The notes below the pieces were generated by a model, which made no database searches, was not told the origin of the DNA, and was given only the letters and a program-made list of their open reading frames with translations. A stretch of DNA of 64,000 nucleotides from assembly GCF_051513965.1 (NCBI RefSeq), contig NZ_CP195847.1:620001-684000 (forward strand), written 5' to 3'. Source of the stretch: Paramicrobacterium sp051513965. Lineage in GTDB: Bacteria; Actinomycetota; Actinomycetes; Actinomycetales; Microbacteriaceae. Shown here in pieces: positions 27,392-36,153 of the stretch; the first letter of the stretch is position 1; every line of letters starts with the position of its first letter. The position numbers and the translations under genes are program-made.

Positions 27392-28600
27392 TCAGCCGCG
27401 GCGGCCGGCTCTGTTTGCGAAGTCGTCGAGCGCGTAAACGATGTCGTCCGCCACCCAGATGCGGTTGCGTCGTTTGGATGTCAACTCTCGAAGCAGCCCA
27501 CGGTCGACCAACGTATCTAATGCTCGATAAATGTTGACCGGGGCAGAAGCTGTTTCCGCCGTGATTGCAACAAGATTCACAACCGGCTGCTGGAAGAGCA
27601 ACGTCGAAATCCGATGCGCCACCGAGTCAGAGCGAACCCCGCTCAGTGCGCTCTTGTACTTTGATGTGATCTCGTTGATGTCTTGCGCGAGTTCGCTTCC
27701 GTTTTGGATTCCGCGCTGAGCGGCATCGAGAAACGCGCGCACGATGGGAACGACGTCACCTTCTCGAAACGCTGTGAGTGCTGCGAAGTAACCTTCGGTG
27801 TCTGCCAGGAGCCCTGCGGAAACCGGCACGGTGACGTTGCGTGTGACACCCTGGGATCGAAGCATCGCTTGGACGACTGCGCGCCCGGTCCGCCCATTTC
27901 CATCAAGAAACGGGTGGATCGTCTCGAACTGTGCATGAGCGAGCGCTATGTGAGGAATCGATTGGATATCGTCTCGTCTAGTGAATCGCACGAGATCCGC
28001 CATGGCCGCCGGGACTCGGACAGACTGCGGCGGAACAAAGGATGCGCGATGTGGGCTTAAGCTACCGCCACCGATCCAGACCTGCTGCTCTCGGTAAGCT
28101 CCGGTCATCGTCGGTGCAGAAGCGTGGAGCAGCGCCGTATGCATCTCGATTATCGATGCGTCTGAGATGTCATTCGCGAGTTTCAATGCTGTGCGCATTG
28201 CGCGGACGTTAGCGACGACGAGAGCGGCGTTCCCACGCTGTCTCTCACCAATTTCTGCCTCAGCAACCGCTTGGGCAGATGCCGAGAGGTTCTCGATTTG
28301 TGATGACGACGCTGATTCAGAGCGAAGCAGCAACGTTGCGAACGGTGCCACGACTGACCCGAACTCCGCGTCGAATCGCGACATCATCGCCTCAACGTCA
28401 CTTGCTTCCGCCGTAATTTCAGGAGGAAGGGAGATGCTGGCCCTTGCGATTTCGGGCGTGACTGTGGCTTCGTACGAACTGTGTAATCTTGCCCACTCGC
28501 GGCGGGATACCTGGGCGCGCTCTACCGTCGGCTCCCAACCAACGGCCTCGGTGCTCATTGGCGGCCAACCCTTGACGCTTTCCACGAGGGGCACCTTCAT
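27392..28600 (-). CDS. Fic family protein with N-terminal inhibitory motif and C-terminal winged helix
   Basis: A 402-residue Fic enzyme. The active motif HPFLDGNGRTGR is at residues 229-240, with the histidine, phosphate-anchor glycine-asparagine and arginine all kept, so nucleotidyl transfer (usually AMPylation) is possible. SSQIEN at 99-104 fits the class II autoinhibitory (S/T)xxxE(G/N) motif. The C-terminus (ASAPVNIYRALDTLVDRGLL) is a winged helix that could bind DNA. A 40-bp palindrome lies 17 bases upstream of the start. It runs opposite to hsdMS and hsdR. Start at ATG 28600 is weakly supported; ATG 28558 is an alternative. Confidence 0.88.
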   Translation of the reverse strand: MKVPLVESVKGWPPMSTEAVGWEPTVERAQVSRREWARLHSSYEATVTPEIARASISLPPEITAEASDVEAMMSRFDAEFGSVVAPFATLLLRSESASSSQIENLSASAQAVAEAEIGERQRGNAALVVANVRAMRTALKLANDISDASIIEMHTALLHASAPTMTGAYREQQVWIGGGSLSPHRASFVPPQSVRVPAAMADLVRFTRRDDIQSIPHIALAHAQFETIHPFLDGNGRTGRAVVQAMLRSQGVTRNVTVPVSAGLLADTEGYFAALTAFREGDVVPIVRAFLDAAQRGIQNGSELAQDINEITSKYKSALSGVRSDSVAHRISTLLFQQPVVNLVAITAETASAPVNIYRALDTLVDRGLLRELTSKRRNRIWVADDIVYALDDFANRAGRRG

Positions 28601-28616
28601 AAGTATGAATAGCTCT

Positions 28617-28656
28617 GTTGTTATTTATCTTTACTTCAGTAAAGATAAATAACAAC
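28617..28656. promoter_or_regulatory. 40-bp AT-rich palindrome upstream of the Fic gene
   Basis: Arms of 19 bp (GTTGTTATTTATCTTTACT and its complement) surround two central bases. It is entirely unlike the GC-rich surroundings. Lying directly before the Fic start, it is a likely operator, perhaps for the Fic protein's own winged helix, and it also contains promoter-like AT-rich hexamers. A hairpin role in RNA is the alternative. Confidence 0.75.
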
Positions 28657-28692
28657 CCACGATATCTGTCTCATGTGAGACCGCGACCCATG

Positions 28693-29604
28693 TCATGAGC
28701 TAGCGTCTGGTGCTCGTCGTGTGCTCGCCAAATGAATCGCCTTGGTGAGCTGCGCTCGATTGGCGTCGCCAACGAGTTGACCTGTGATGTGGGGGAGCAG
28801 AGGGCGGCTCTTTCTAAACACATCAAAATGATGTAGGTCGTCGAGGGAGCTGTTCCATAACTTTAGTTTTGATTCGAACGTAATGTTGTGATGCATATGG
28901 CCTCCCAGAGCATCTGGGATCCATCCAAACCGCGAATCTCTGAATAATTGATAGTCGATTGCTCGTCCGATTGACGCGGCGATCCAATCTGCAAACTGAA
29001 TATTTGAGCTCAGCGTGCTGTCAACGTGCATCGGTGGCTCAACGATTGCGGCCATCTCGGGATACCTTCGTGAGCGAGCGAAAATATGTTTGTACATGTT
29101 CGCCACTCGCTCTGCGCGCTGTTTCTCGTTCACCTGGTCGATTACGATCAGTAAGTTTTCTCGGAAAGCGTGGGCATAGGGGCACAAGCGATTGATCGTT
29201 TCCTGCATGGCGGCGGACTCCAGCTCAATCGGACCGGTAGCGACCTGCTTCGGAGTGCCACGTTCCTTCTCCTGTGCGAAATAGAAGATCTTTCCGCTGT
29301 ACTTCGAGAGCTCGGTGACAAGCCCGCGGAACACACGTATTTGGCTCGGGTGTCTCTGCCAGGCGTCAGCTGTAAAGATGTCTGAGCCTTTGCGCTCCCA
29401 CCGCCCCGGATTACCGACCTCTGCGATCTCTGCCGCAAATAAGCGACGCTTCTCTTCGGTAAAAGAGCGACCAAAATCACGCGCACTTTGAACAGGGATC
29501 ACGAACCCGGCATATCCGAAAACCGGGCTGGTCTTGAACCGCTTGTGATCCTTGCTGACAAACGCCCCGGTCTCGCCAATTTCGTCGATATATGCCAGCA
29601 ACAT
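28693..29604 (-). CDS. DUF3800 domain protein
   Basis: A 303-residue protein starting at ATG 29604, which places the family motif YIDEIGETG at the very beginning. Later conserved acidic positions are LLIVIDQVNE and IQFADWIAASIGRAI, fitting the RNase H-like fold proposed for DUF3800 with an Asp-rich active site. The family is often found in mobile and defence regions; its activity is not known to me. The leader upstream holds a strong hairpin (29643-29671) and a promoter-like pair. A GTG at 29652 would start inside the hairpin and is less likely. Confidence 0.8.
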   Translation of the reverse strand: MLLAYIDEIGETGAFVSKDHKRFKTSPVFGYAGFVIPVQSARDFGRSFTEEKRRLFAAEIAEVGNPGRWERKGSDIFTADAWQRHPSQIRVFRGLVTELSKYSGKIFYFAQEKERGTPKQVATGPIELESAAMQETINRLCPYAHAFRENLLIVIDQVNEKQRAERVANMYKHIFARSRRYPEMAAIVEPPMHVDSTLSSNIQFADWIAASIGRAIDYQLFRDSRFGWIPDALGGHMHHNITFESKLKLWNSSLDDLHHFDVFRKSRPLLPHITGQLVGDANRAQLTKAIHLASTRRAPDASS

Positions 29605-29642
29605 ACAAGAACTGTATCCAGCCGCGGTGACGTTCTTAACGC

Positions 29643-29671
29643 GAAAACCCACGCCGTTGGCGTGGGTTCTG
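29643..29671 (-). ncRNA. Leader hairpin of the DUF3800 gene, candidate cis-acting RNA
   Basis: On the minus strand a 10-bp perfect stem (AACCCACGCC with GGCGTGGGTT, 29646-29668) closes on a 3-base loop and can be extended by flanking G-U and C-G pairs around a bulged C. It lies about 40 bases before ATG 29604. Structured RNA motifs upstream of DUF3800 genes have been described by comparative genomics; I cannot test whether this one belongs to any of them. Confidence 0.5.
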
Positions 29672-29718
29672 CGACTTGGCGCTCTGGAACCTGACTTGTT
29701 CCCGCTACCGATCCCAAT

Positions 29719-29746
29719 CTTATGTTTGTTACATGTTGCGTATCAA
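29719..29746 (-). promoter_or_regulatory. Possible promoter for the DUF3800 gene
   Basis: On the minus strand TTGATA (29746-29741) and CATAAG (29724-29719) are spaced by 16 bases, a fair sigma-70-like pair. It would give a leader of about 105 bases containing the hairpin. The region 29747-29952 otherwise holds only the hsdR upstream sequence, with no gene seen. Confidence 0.4.
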
Positions 29747-29952
29747 ACAGATTCAGAAAAATCTCAGAGTAGCCGGATTCCTTCACCCAGCAAAGACAAT
29801 CCCATTCTTGCACTTGGTCTGATTGGTAAGCGAAGCGCCGAGACATGAATCATCGTTCTCGCTTGCGTGATAAGCGTCCATATCGATTGACGACCGCTAA
29901 CACGGCCGAATGTCCGGCAACATGGAGGTGTTGGCACAGCGAAAGGTGAGCG

Positions 29953-32900
29953 ATGAACGCATGGATGGGCTCTGAAGCGGACTGGGAACAGATGGCTCTC
30001 GAGCTACTCGCTGAGCCGCTTCTCTGGCATCCCGCAGGCGGGGACACCATCGCTCCGGGCCGCGGAGAGCGTGAGAACTGGAGCGAGCTGATCATCCGCC
30101 CGCGGATCCTCGCCGCCTTGCAGAAGCTCAACCCGACCGTGCCCGCGAACTATCTCAAGCAAGCGCTTGAAGAGATTGTGACCCCCAAATCGAGGGACGC
30201 AATCACTGAGAACCAGCGCATCCACACGTACCTCGTCGACGGGTACCGCCTCAGCTACATCGACTCGGACGGCGAGGAAGTCAACGCCACAATCCGGTTG
30301 ATCAGTGCAGATCCGGACGACAACGACTGGCTTGCCGTTAATCAGGTCACGTTACGCCAGGGTGATCTGACGCGGCGCTTTGACGTCGTACTCTACGTGA
30401 ACGGGATGCCGCTCAGCATCATGGAGCTCAAGAAAGCGGGAAGTGAATCGGCGACGACAGCATCCGCTCACGCCCAGCTGCAGACGTATGTCGACGAGTT
30501 TCCGATGGCGTTCCGTTTCTGCGTGTTCACCCTCGCATCTGACGGGCTGAGTGCCAAGTACGGAACACCATTCACACCTCTCAATCACTTCGCGCCGTGG
30601 AACGTCGATGACGACGGACAGCGACTCGAGTATCCGCGCTTCGAAGACGGCGACAGCATTACCCAACTCGAAGACACGATTCTCGGTGTCTACAACCAGG
30701 AGCGGTTCCTGCAGCTGATGCGGAACTTCACTGCGTTTGACGAAGGCCCGGACGGGCTCGTCAAACGCATTGCTAAGCCGCACCAATACTTCGCCGTCAC
30801 GAAGGCTGTGGGCAGCACCGTGCAGGCGGTGGGCTCCAGCGGCAAGGCCGGTGTCGTTTGGCATACCCAGGGTTCCGGAAAATCAATGGAGATGGAGCTC
30901 TACGCGAACCTCGTCATCCGGCGTCCGGAGCTGAAGAATCCGACGATCGTCGTCATCACCGACCGCAACGAACTCGATGGGCAGCTCTTCCAGACGTTTG
31001 ACCAGAGCCTGCTGCTCGCAGAGAAACCGCGGCAGATCCGCAAACGAAGCGAACTACGTGACGAACTCAGCAACCGGACCACGGGCGGCATCTACTTCAC
31101 AACCCTGCAGAAGTTCGGGCTTGGTAAGGCCGAGAAGGATGCCGGGCTCACGCACCCGCTGCTGTCAGACCGACGAAACATCATCGTCGTGGTCGATGAA
31201 GCGCATCGCAGCCACTACGACGACCTCGACGGATACGCGCGTCACCTCAAGGACGCATTGCCGAACGCGACTTTGATCGCATTCACCGGCACACCGATCT
31301 CCGAGGCAGAACGCAACACGCGTGAGGTGTTCGGAAACTACATCGACATCTACGACCTGACGCGTGCAGTTGAAGACGGCGCAACCGTACCCGTCTATTT
31401 CGAGCCGCGCCTGATCAAAGTCGGGCTCGCAGAGGGGGTCGACGAAGACCAGATCGACGAGCTCGCCGACGAAGTGACGCTCGGGCTCGATGACGCCGAA
31501 CGCGCCCGTATCGAACAGGGCGTCGCGGTGATCAACGCCGTCTACGGAGCCCCCGAACGCATCGAAGCGCTCGCCGAAGATCTCGTGACCCATTGGGAAG
31601 AACGTCGTGACCGTATGCGCGAGTTCGTCTCATCTCCCGGCAAAGCACTGATCGTCGGCGGCACACGAGAAATCTGCGCGAAACTCTACGACGCCATCGT
31701 GGCACTGCGGCCCGAGTGGCATTCGGACGCTCTCGATCGCGGCGTAATCAAGGTCGTCTACTCGGGTGTTCCTTCTGACCCCGAGCTGATTCGCACGCAC
31801 GTGCGCAAAGATTCGCAGAACGCTGCGATTAAAGAACGGTTGAAGGATGCCGATGATGAGCTCGAACTTGTCATCGTGAAGGACATGATGCTGACGGGCT
31901 TCGATGCTCCGCCGCTGCACACCCTCTACCTCGACCGGCCCCTCAAGGGAGCGCTGCTCATGCAGACGCTCGCCCGTGTGAACCGGACCTTCCGCAACAA
32001 GCACGACGGATTGCTCGTTGCCTATGCTCCGATCAAAGAGAACCTCCACAACGCCCTTCAGGAGTACACCGCTGAAGACCAAGCGGAGAAACCGCTTGGC
32101 CGGGACGTCGAGCACGAGGCATCCGTTGCCCGCGAACTTCTGGAGCAGGCTCGCGAATGCTTGAGAGAATTCGACTGGAGGTCCGTTGCTCAGTCTGGCC
32201 GGCCCAAGGCGTACCTCAACGCGGTCACCGGCGCCGCGAACTATCTGCGCGATATCAGGAACCCTCTCAACGATGAGAAGCTCGGCTCGAACACTCTCAA
32301 AGCGCGCTTCCGCAGCGTGTCGAACCGCCTGGCTCGTGCGTGGGCGGTGGCGTCTACGCAGGGGAGTCTTGATGACGTCCGCGACGAGATCAAGTTCTAT
32401 GAAGAGGTTCGCGTCTGGATGGCGAAGTACGACGCGCTCGACAGGCAGAGCAAGGGCGAGCCGATTCCGGATGACGTGCAGCGCCTTCTCGCCTCACTCA
32501 TCGACTCGGCTACCGCGGCTGAGGGCGCGATCGATATTTACGAGGCGGCCGGCCTGCCGAAGCCGTCGCTCGGAGAGCTCAGTCAGTCATATATCGAGAA
32601 GGCGAAGCAGACCGAGACTCCGCAGCTCGCCATCGAAGCATTGAGGGGGATGCTTGTTGAACAAGCTTCAGTGGCCACACTCCATAACATCGTGAGGCAG
32701 CGTGCGTTCTCGGAGCGCATCACCGATCTCATGGTTCGCTACACGAACCAGCAGATCACGGCGGCCCAGATGTTTGCAGCGCTCGGTGACGTGTCGCGTG
32801 ACATCTCGGAGGAGGCTCGCCGCGGTGAGAAGTTCGACCCTCCGCTCGAGCATTACGAGCTGGCGTTCTACGACGCCGTGGCGTCGAACGAATCAGCGCT

Positions 32901-33138
32901 GACGATTCAGGGCGAAGACACTCTGGCTGAAATCGCACGGGAGCTGCTGAAGATTCTGCGTCGAGACAAGCGGACCGACTGGACGGTGCGGGATGACGTG
33001 CGGGCGAAGCTCCGCTCGTCGATCAAGCGCCTCCTCGTGAAGTACAAGTACCCACCGGACCAGCAGCCCGGCGCCATCAAGCTCGTCATGGAGCAGATGG
33101 AAACCCTTGCGCCGCGGCTCACGGAGGAGGCCGCGTAG
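29953..33138 (+). CDS. hsdR: Type I restriction endonuclease subunit R
   Basis: A 1061-residue motor and nuclease subunit. The N-terminal PD-(D/E)xK nuclease shows D144 (RRFDVVLYV) and E158-L-K160 (MELKKAG). The SF2 translocase has Walker A GSGKS (307-311), DEAH at 415-418, TGTPI, and the late QTLARVNR motif VI; a helical C-terminal part contacts the methyltransferase. AAAGGTGAG precedes the start. It is separated from hsdMS by genes on both strands and so needs its own promoter. Its stop is only six bases from a tRNA 3'-end fragment. Confidence 0.96.
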   Translation: MNAWMGSEADWEQMALELLAEPLLWHPAGGDTIAPGRGERENWSELIIRPRILAALQKLNPTVPANYLKQALEEIVTPKSRDAITENQRIHTYLVDGYRLSYIDSDGEEVNATIRLISADPDDNDWLAVNQVTLRQGDLTRRFDVVLYVNGMPLSIMELKKAGSESATTASAHAQLQTYVDEFPMAFRFCVFTLASDGLSAKYGTPFTPLNHFAPWNVDDDGQRLEYPRFEDGDSITQLEDTILGVYNQERFLQLMRNFTAFDEGPDGLVKRIAKPHQYFAVTKAVGSTVQAVGSSGKAGVVWHTQGSGKSMEMELYANLVIRRPELKNPTIVVITDRNELDGQLFQTFDQSLLLAEKPRQIRKRSELRDELSNRTTGGIYFTTLQKFGLGKAEKDAGLTHPLLSDRRNIIVVVDEAHRSHYDDLDGYARHLKDALPNATLIAFTGTPISEAERNTREVFGNYIDIYDLTRAVEDGATVPVYFEPRLIKVGLAEGVDEDQIDELADEVTLGLDDAERARIEQGVAVINAVYGAPERIEALAEDLVTHWEERRDRMREFVSSPGKALIVGGTREICAKLYDAIVALRPEWHSDALDRGVIKVVYSGVPSDPELIRTHVRKDSQNAAIKERLKDADDELELVIVKDMMLTGFDAPPLHTLYLDRPLKGALLMQTLARVNRTFRNKHDGLLVAYAPIKENLHNALQEYTAEDQAEKPLGRDVEHEASVARELLEQARECLREFDWRSVAQSGRPKAYLNAVTGAANYLRDIRNPLNDEKLGSNTLKARFRSVSNRLARAWAVASTQGSLDDVRDEIKFYEEVRVWMAKYDALDRQSKGEPIPDDVQRLLASLIDSATAAEGAIDIYEAAGLPKPSLGELSQSYIEKAKQTETPQLAIEALRGMLVEQASVATLHNIVRQRAFSERITDLMVRYTNQQITAAQMFAALGDVSRDISEEARRGEKFDPPLEHYELAFYDAVASNESALTIQGEDTLAEIARELLKILRRDKRTDWTVRDDVRAKLRSSIKRLLVKYKYPPDQQPGAIKLVMEQMETLAPRLTEEAA

Positions 33139-33144
33139 AGCTGC

Positions 33145-33182
33145 GTCAAGGGGTCGCAGGTTCAAATCCTGTCAGCCCGACC
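33145..33182 (+). other. tRNA-Pro 3' fragment, probable att site
   Basis: Thirty-eight bases correspond to a tRNA from the 3' side of the anticodon stem (GTCAA), through variable loop and T-arm (GCAGG TTCAAAT CCTGT), to the acceptor strand CAGCCCG, discriminator A and CC. The sequence fits bacterial tRNA-Pro (GGG anticodon type). The 5' half is absent and is replaced by the end of hsdR. This is the expected scar of an element integrated into a tRNA 3' end. Confidence 0.75.
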
Positions 33183-33187
33183 GAGAG

Positions 33188-33220
33188 GTCCCGGAAACTC
33201 AAGGGTTTCCGGGACTTTTT
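33188..33220 (+). terminator. Intrinsic terminator after the tRNA-Pro fragment
   Basis: An 11-bp stem (GTCCCGGAAAC with GTTTCCGGGAC) with a 6-base loop is followed by TTTTT at 33216-33220. This looks like the native terminator of the tRNA gene and now also ends hsdR transcription. Confidence 0.85.
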
Positions 33221-33363
33221 CTGTAGGTGGATGTGATCCGGTCATCGAAAACCCATCACTTTGACGCCCTCGCGGTCCGCTCGGGCCGCCGCGCTCCGGC
33301 AGGGGAGCGACCGTGCCGGTTGCTTCCGATTGGGACTGCTGAAGGTTTGGTTGACTCGTTTCC

Positions 33364-34248
33364 TTATGCCGCCAGTGTGACGGACGTCTTCATTATGCTC
33401 TCGAACTCGATGGGTGTCATCTTGCCCAGTCGGCGTTGTCGGCGTCTGCGGTGGTAGGTGCCCTCGATCCAGGCGACGATCGCCATTCGCAGGTGCTGCC
33501 GGGTGGCCCATTTCTGGGTATCGAGGATGTTCTTCTGCAGCAGGGCGAAGAACGATTCCATCGCTGCGTTGTCACCGGCCGCGGCGACTCGCCCCATGGA
33601 TCCTTTGAGCTTGTGACGGGTGAGGGCGCGCCGGAATTTGCGGGATCGGAATTGAGATCCGCGATCCGAGTGAACCACAACACCGACGGGGTTCCCGCGG
33701 TGGGCGACAGCCATGTTCAGCGCGTTCACCGCAAGTCTGGCTTTCATGCGTTTATCGATCGAGTAGCCCACGATCCGGTTCGAGAACACGTCCTTGATCG
33801 CGCACAGATACAGCTTCCCCTCCGCCGTCTTATGCTCGGTGATATCCGTCAGCCAGAGCCTGTCCGGCTTCTCGGCGGTGAAGCGGCGTTCCACGAGATC
33901 GTCATGCACCGCAGGCCCTGGTTTGGAGTACTTGCGTTTCCGGGTCGTGAACACGCTTCTGATGCTGTTCTGCGAGCACACCCGCCACACACGCCGCTCC
34001 GACGCGGCGAACCCGTCAGCGGTCAGCTCGTCAGCGATGAACCGGTAACCGAAGCACAGGTCGTCCTCGTGCACGTCGAACGCGGCGTTGACCAGGTGGG
34101 CGTCGTCCCAGTCGCGCTGCGACACGGGCTCGGCGAGCCACTGGTAGTACGCCTGCTTGCTGAAGCCGAGGACCCCGCACGCCACCGCGACCGGCACCCG
34201 CAAAGGGGTGCCGGCCGCGGCAAGGTCGCGGACGAGCGGGAACATCAT
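33364..34248 (-). CDS. IS3-family transposase OrfB (copy A)
   Basis: A 294-residue protein with an N-terminal HTH_21-like part and an rve integrase core. The DDE triad lies in WLTDITEH, VVVHSDRGSQF and DNAAMESFFA. It starts by a four-base overlap with OrfA in the -1 frame; in this family the active transposase is an OrfAB fusion made by frameshifting at the A-rich end of OrfA (CCGAAAAAATGATG). Confidence 0.95.
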   Translation of the reverse strand: MMFPLVRDLAAAGTPLRVPVAVACGVLGFSKQAYYQWLAEPVSQRDWDDAHLVNAAFDVHEDDLCFGYRFIADELTADGFAASERRVWRVCSQNSIRSVFTTRKRKYSKPGPAVHDDLVERRFTAEKPDRLWLTDITEHKTAEGKLYLCAIKDVFSNRIVGYSIDKRMKARLAVNALNMAVAHRGNPVGVVVHSDRGSQFRSRKFRRALTRHKLKGSMGRVAAAGDNAAMESFFALLQKNILDTQKWATRQHLRMAIVAWIEGTYHRRRRQRRLGKMTPIEFESIMKTSVTLAA

Positions 34249-34550
34249 TTTTTCGGCATCGACCCGAGCTTCAGATTCGCCTGAGACAGATACGCCGCCG
34301 CGCGCCGCAGCACCTCGTTCTCCATCTCCAGCTCCTGGATCCGCTTCATCGCCTGCAGCATCTCCCGGCGGTCCTCCGGATCCGCCGACGGGGTGAACCC
34401 TCGGTCCTCGAGCTCAGCGTTCTTCACCCACACCTGCAACGCAGATTTCGAAACGCCCAGGTCACGAGCGACCTGCTTCTGCGTCATCCCCTGCGTAAGC
34501 ACCAACGAGACAGCGTCCCGCTTGAACTCATCCGTGTACTTCGTCGGCAT
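34245..34550 (-). CDS. IS3-family transposase OrfA (copy A)
   Basis: A 101-residue DNA-binding protein: helix-turn-helix KYTDEFKRDAVSLV through KSALQVWVKN, then a leucine-zipper-like helix RIQELEMENEVLRRAAAYL for dimerisation. Start at the second ATG (34550) because GGGAGG is nine bases before it. It ends with an A6 run at the slip site. Confidence 0.92.
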   Translation of the reverse strand: MPTKYTDEFKRDAVSLVLTQGMTQKQVARDLGVSKSALQVWVKNAELEDRGFTPSADPEDRREMLQAMKRIQELEMENEVLRRAAAYLSQANLKLGSMPKK

Positions 34551-34656
34551 GACAGCCATCCTCCCAGCGCAACCTCAAAGATCACGCGGTCCAGGAGTCA
34601 ACCAAACCTTCAGCAGTCCCCGATTCGTGGGTGGGAGCGAGTCGCACCTGTTCGGT

Positions 34657-34896
34657 ATGGACACCGAACACAGCCCGACCGGCAACCCCTGGGGGCTGGA
34701 GCCCCTGCTCGACGTCGGCGAGCTCGCCGCCTACCTGGGCGTGCCCGTCTCCACGGTCTACGACTGGCGCACCCGCGGCCTCGGTCCGCGCGCGTACCGC
34801 TTCGGGAAGCACCTGAAGTTCGCGCTCTCGGACGTGCGGATCTGGATCGAGCAGCAACGCGACCCCGAACCGCCCGCGCCGGCGAACGGGCGGTGA
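34657..34896 (+). CDS. Excisionase-like helix-turn-helix protein
   Basis: A 79-residue MerR-like winged helix: LLDVGELAAYLGVPVSTVYDWRTRG then LKFALSDVRIWIEQQ, the layout of actinobacterial excisionase (Xis) and HTH_17 proteins. It lies five bases before the tyrosine integrase and should control direction of recombination. IS copy A was inserted 36 bases upstream of its start and may have separated it from its promoter. Confidence 0.85.
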   Translation: MDTEHSPTGNPWGLEPLLDVGELAAYLGVPVSTVYDWRTRGLGPRAYRFGKHLKFALSDVRIWIEQQRDPEPPAPANGR

Positions 34897-34900
34897 TCCG

Positions 34901-36082
34901 ATGAGTCGGGAGCGTTTGACCATCGGCACCTTCGGGGAGATCGGCCACCTCGCGAGCCCCAACGGACGCGTCATGGCGCGCGCCCGCTACCGCGACTGGG
35001 ACGGCAAGACTCGGCTCATCCAAGCCACCGGTGATACGCGGAAGTCCGCGGAGCGGGCGTTGAAGGCGAAACTCGCCAACCGGAGCCTGTTCCAGCCGTC
35101 GTCCTCGGCGCTCACCCCGGACAGCCCCTTCCCGGACCTGGTCGCGTACTGGCTCGAGGACCTCGAGCTCGAAGACCGGCTCTCCAAGCGAACCCTGCAG
35201 CTGTATGAGCGGAACATGCAGACCCTCGTCATGCCCGCCTTCGGGAACCTGACTCTGCGGGAGATCGGCGTCGCCCGCTGCGACCACTTCCTCAAGCAGC
35301 TCGCGAAGCAGAGCTACAACCGCGCCAAGCAGGCCCGCGTCGTGCTCCGGCTCGCACTCGGCCTCGCCGTCAGACATGAGGTGCTGCCGCGCAACCCGAT
35401 GGACCACGTCTCTCGGTTGCACCGTCCGGCATCGGCCCCCAACGCGCTGACACCAGCGGAGGTGAACGCGATCCGTGCCGCGATCGCGTTCTGGGAGGCC
35501 GGACGCTCGATCTCCGGGCCGAAGCCCGACGGACAGCTCGGCGAGATCGTCGAGGTCATGCTCGGCACCTCCGCCCGCATCGGCGAAGTCCTCGCCATCC
35601 GACGCCGCGACATCGACGTCACCAGCCCGACCCCATCCATCCGGATCACCGGCACGATCGTCAGCCACCGCGGCGAGCCGACCATACGACAGGACCACCC
35701 GAAGACAGCGAAGTCCAGGCGTAAGGTCGCGATCCCGTCGTTCACCGCAGAAGCTGTGAGGCGCCGCATGACACGGCTGGAAGACTCGTCGCTCGACGCC
35801 CTGCTGTTCTGCAGCCGCGAGGGAACGCCGCTGACGACGAACAACGTGCGCCGCCAGCTCCGACATGTGCTCGACCTGGTGGGAATCGCCGGGATCACGC
35901 CGCACATGTTCCGCCGCACGGTCGCGACCGCGATCAACGAGCAGGGCGGCGTCGAACTCGCTGCCGAACTGCTCGGCCACACGGACCCGAAGATCACGAT
36001 CCGTCACTACATCCGCCGCAACGAGATGGTGAACCCCGCGACCGCCGAGATGTTGGATCGTGTCTTCTCAAGGGAAGAATGA
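34901..36082 (+). CDS. Tyrosine site-specific integrase
   Basis: A 393-residue phage/ICE-type integrase. An N-terminal arm-binding part (1-60) and a SAM-like core-binding domain (PFPDLVAYWLEDLELEDRLSK) precede the catalytic domain with the first arginine in TSARIGEVLA, H-x-x-R in HMFRRTVAT, the second histidine in LLGHTDPKIT and the nucleophile tyrosine in IRHYIRR. The set is complete, so the enzyme looks functional. Together with the small HTH gene it forms an int/xis module about 1.7 kb from the tRNA-Pro fragment. Confidence 0.93.
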   Translation: MSRERLTIGTFGEIGHLASPNGRVMARARYRDWDGKTRLIQATGDTRKSAERALKAKLANRSLFQPSSSALTPDSPFPDLVAYWLEDLELEDRLSKRTLQLYERNMQTLVMPAFGNLTLREIGVARCDHFLKQLAKQSYNRAKQARVVLRLALGLAVRHEVLPRNPMDHVSRLHRPASAPNALTPAEVNAIRAAIAFWEAGRSISGPKPDGQLGEIVEVMLGTSARIGEVLAIRRRDIDVTSPTPSIRITGTIVSHRGEPTIRQDHPKTAKSRRKVAIPSFTAEAVRRRMTRLEDSSLDALLFCSREGTPLTTNNVRRQLRHVLDLVGIAGITPHMFRRTVATAINEQGGVELAAELLGHTDPKITIRHYIRRNEMVNPATAEMLDRVFSREE

Positions 36083-36153
36083 GGAATGCTCTCCACCGCG
36101 GTGCTCAGAGTGGGGAACGCCATACGGCGGAGTGGTCGGAGGATCGGATGGCG

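Larger units (their letters stand above)
33332..34620 (-). mobile_element. IS3-family insertion sequence, copy A
   Basis: A 1289-bp element with 26-bp perfect terminal inverted repeats beginning GGGACTGCTGAAGGTT. It is flanked by a 5-bp direct repeat, CGATT, at 33327-33331 and 34621-34625, so it is an intact simple insertion. It carries two overlapping frames. Its reading frames are identical to those of the copies at 39929 and 44555. It sits just upstream of the excisionase gene. Confidence 0.95.
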
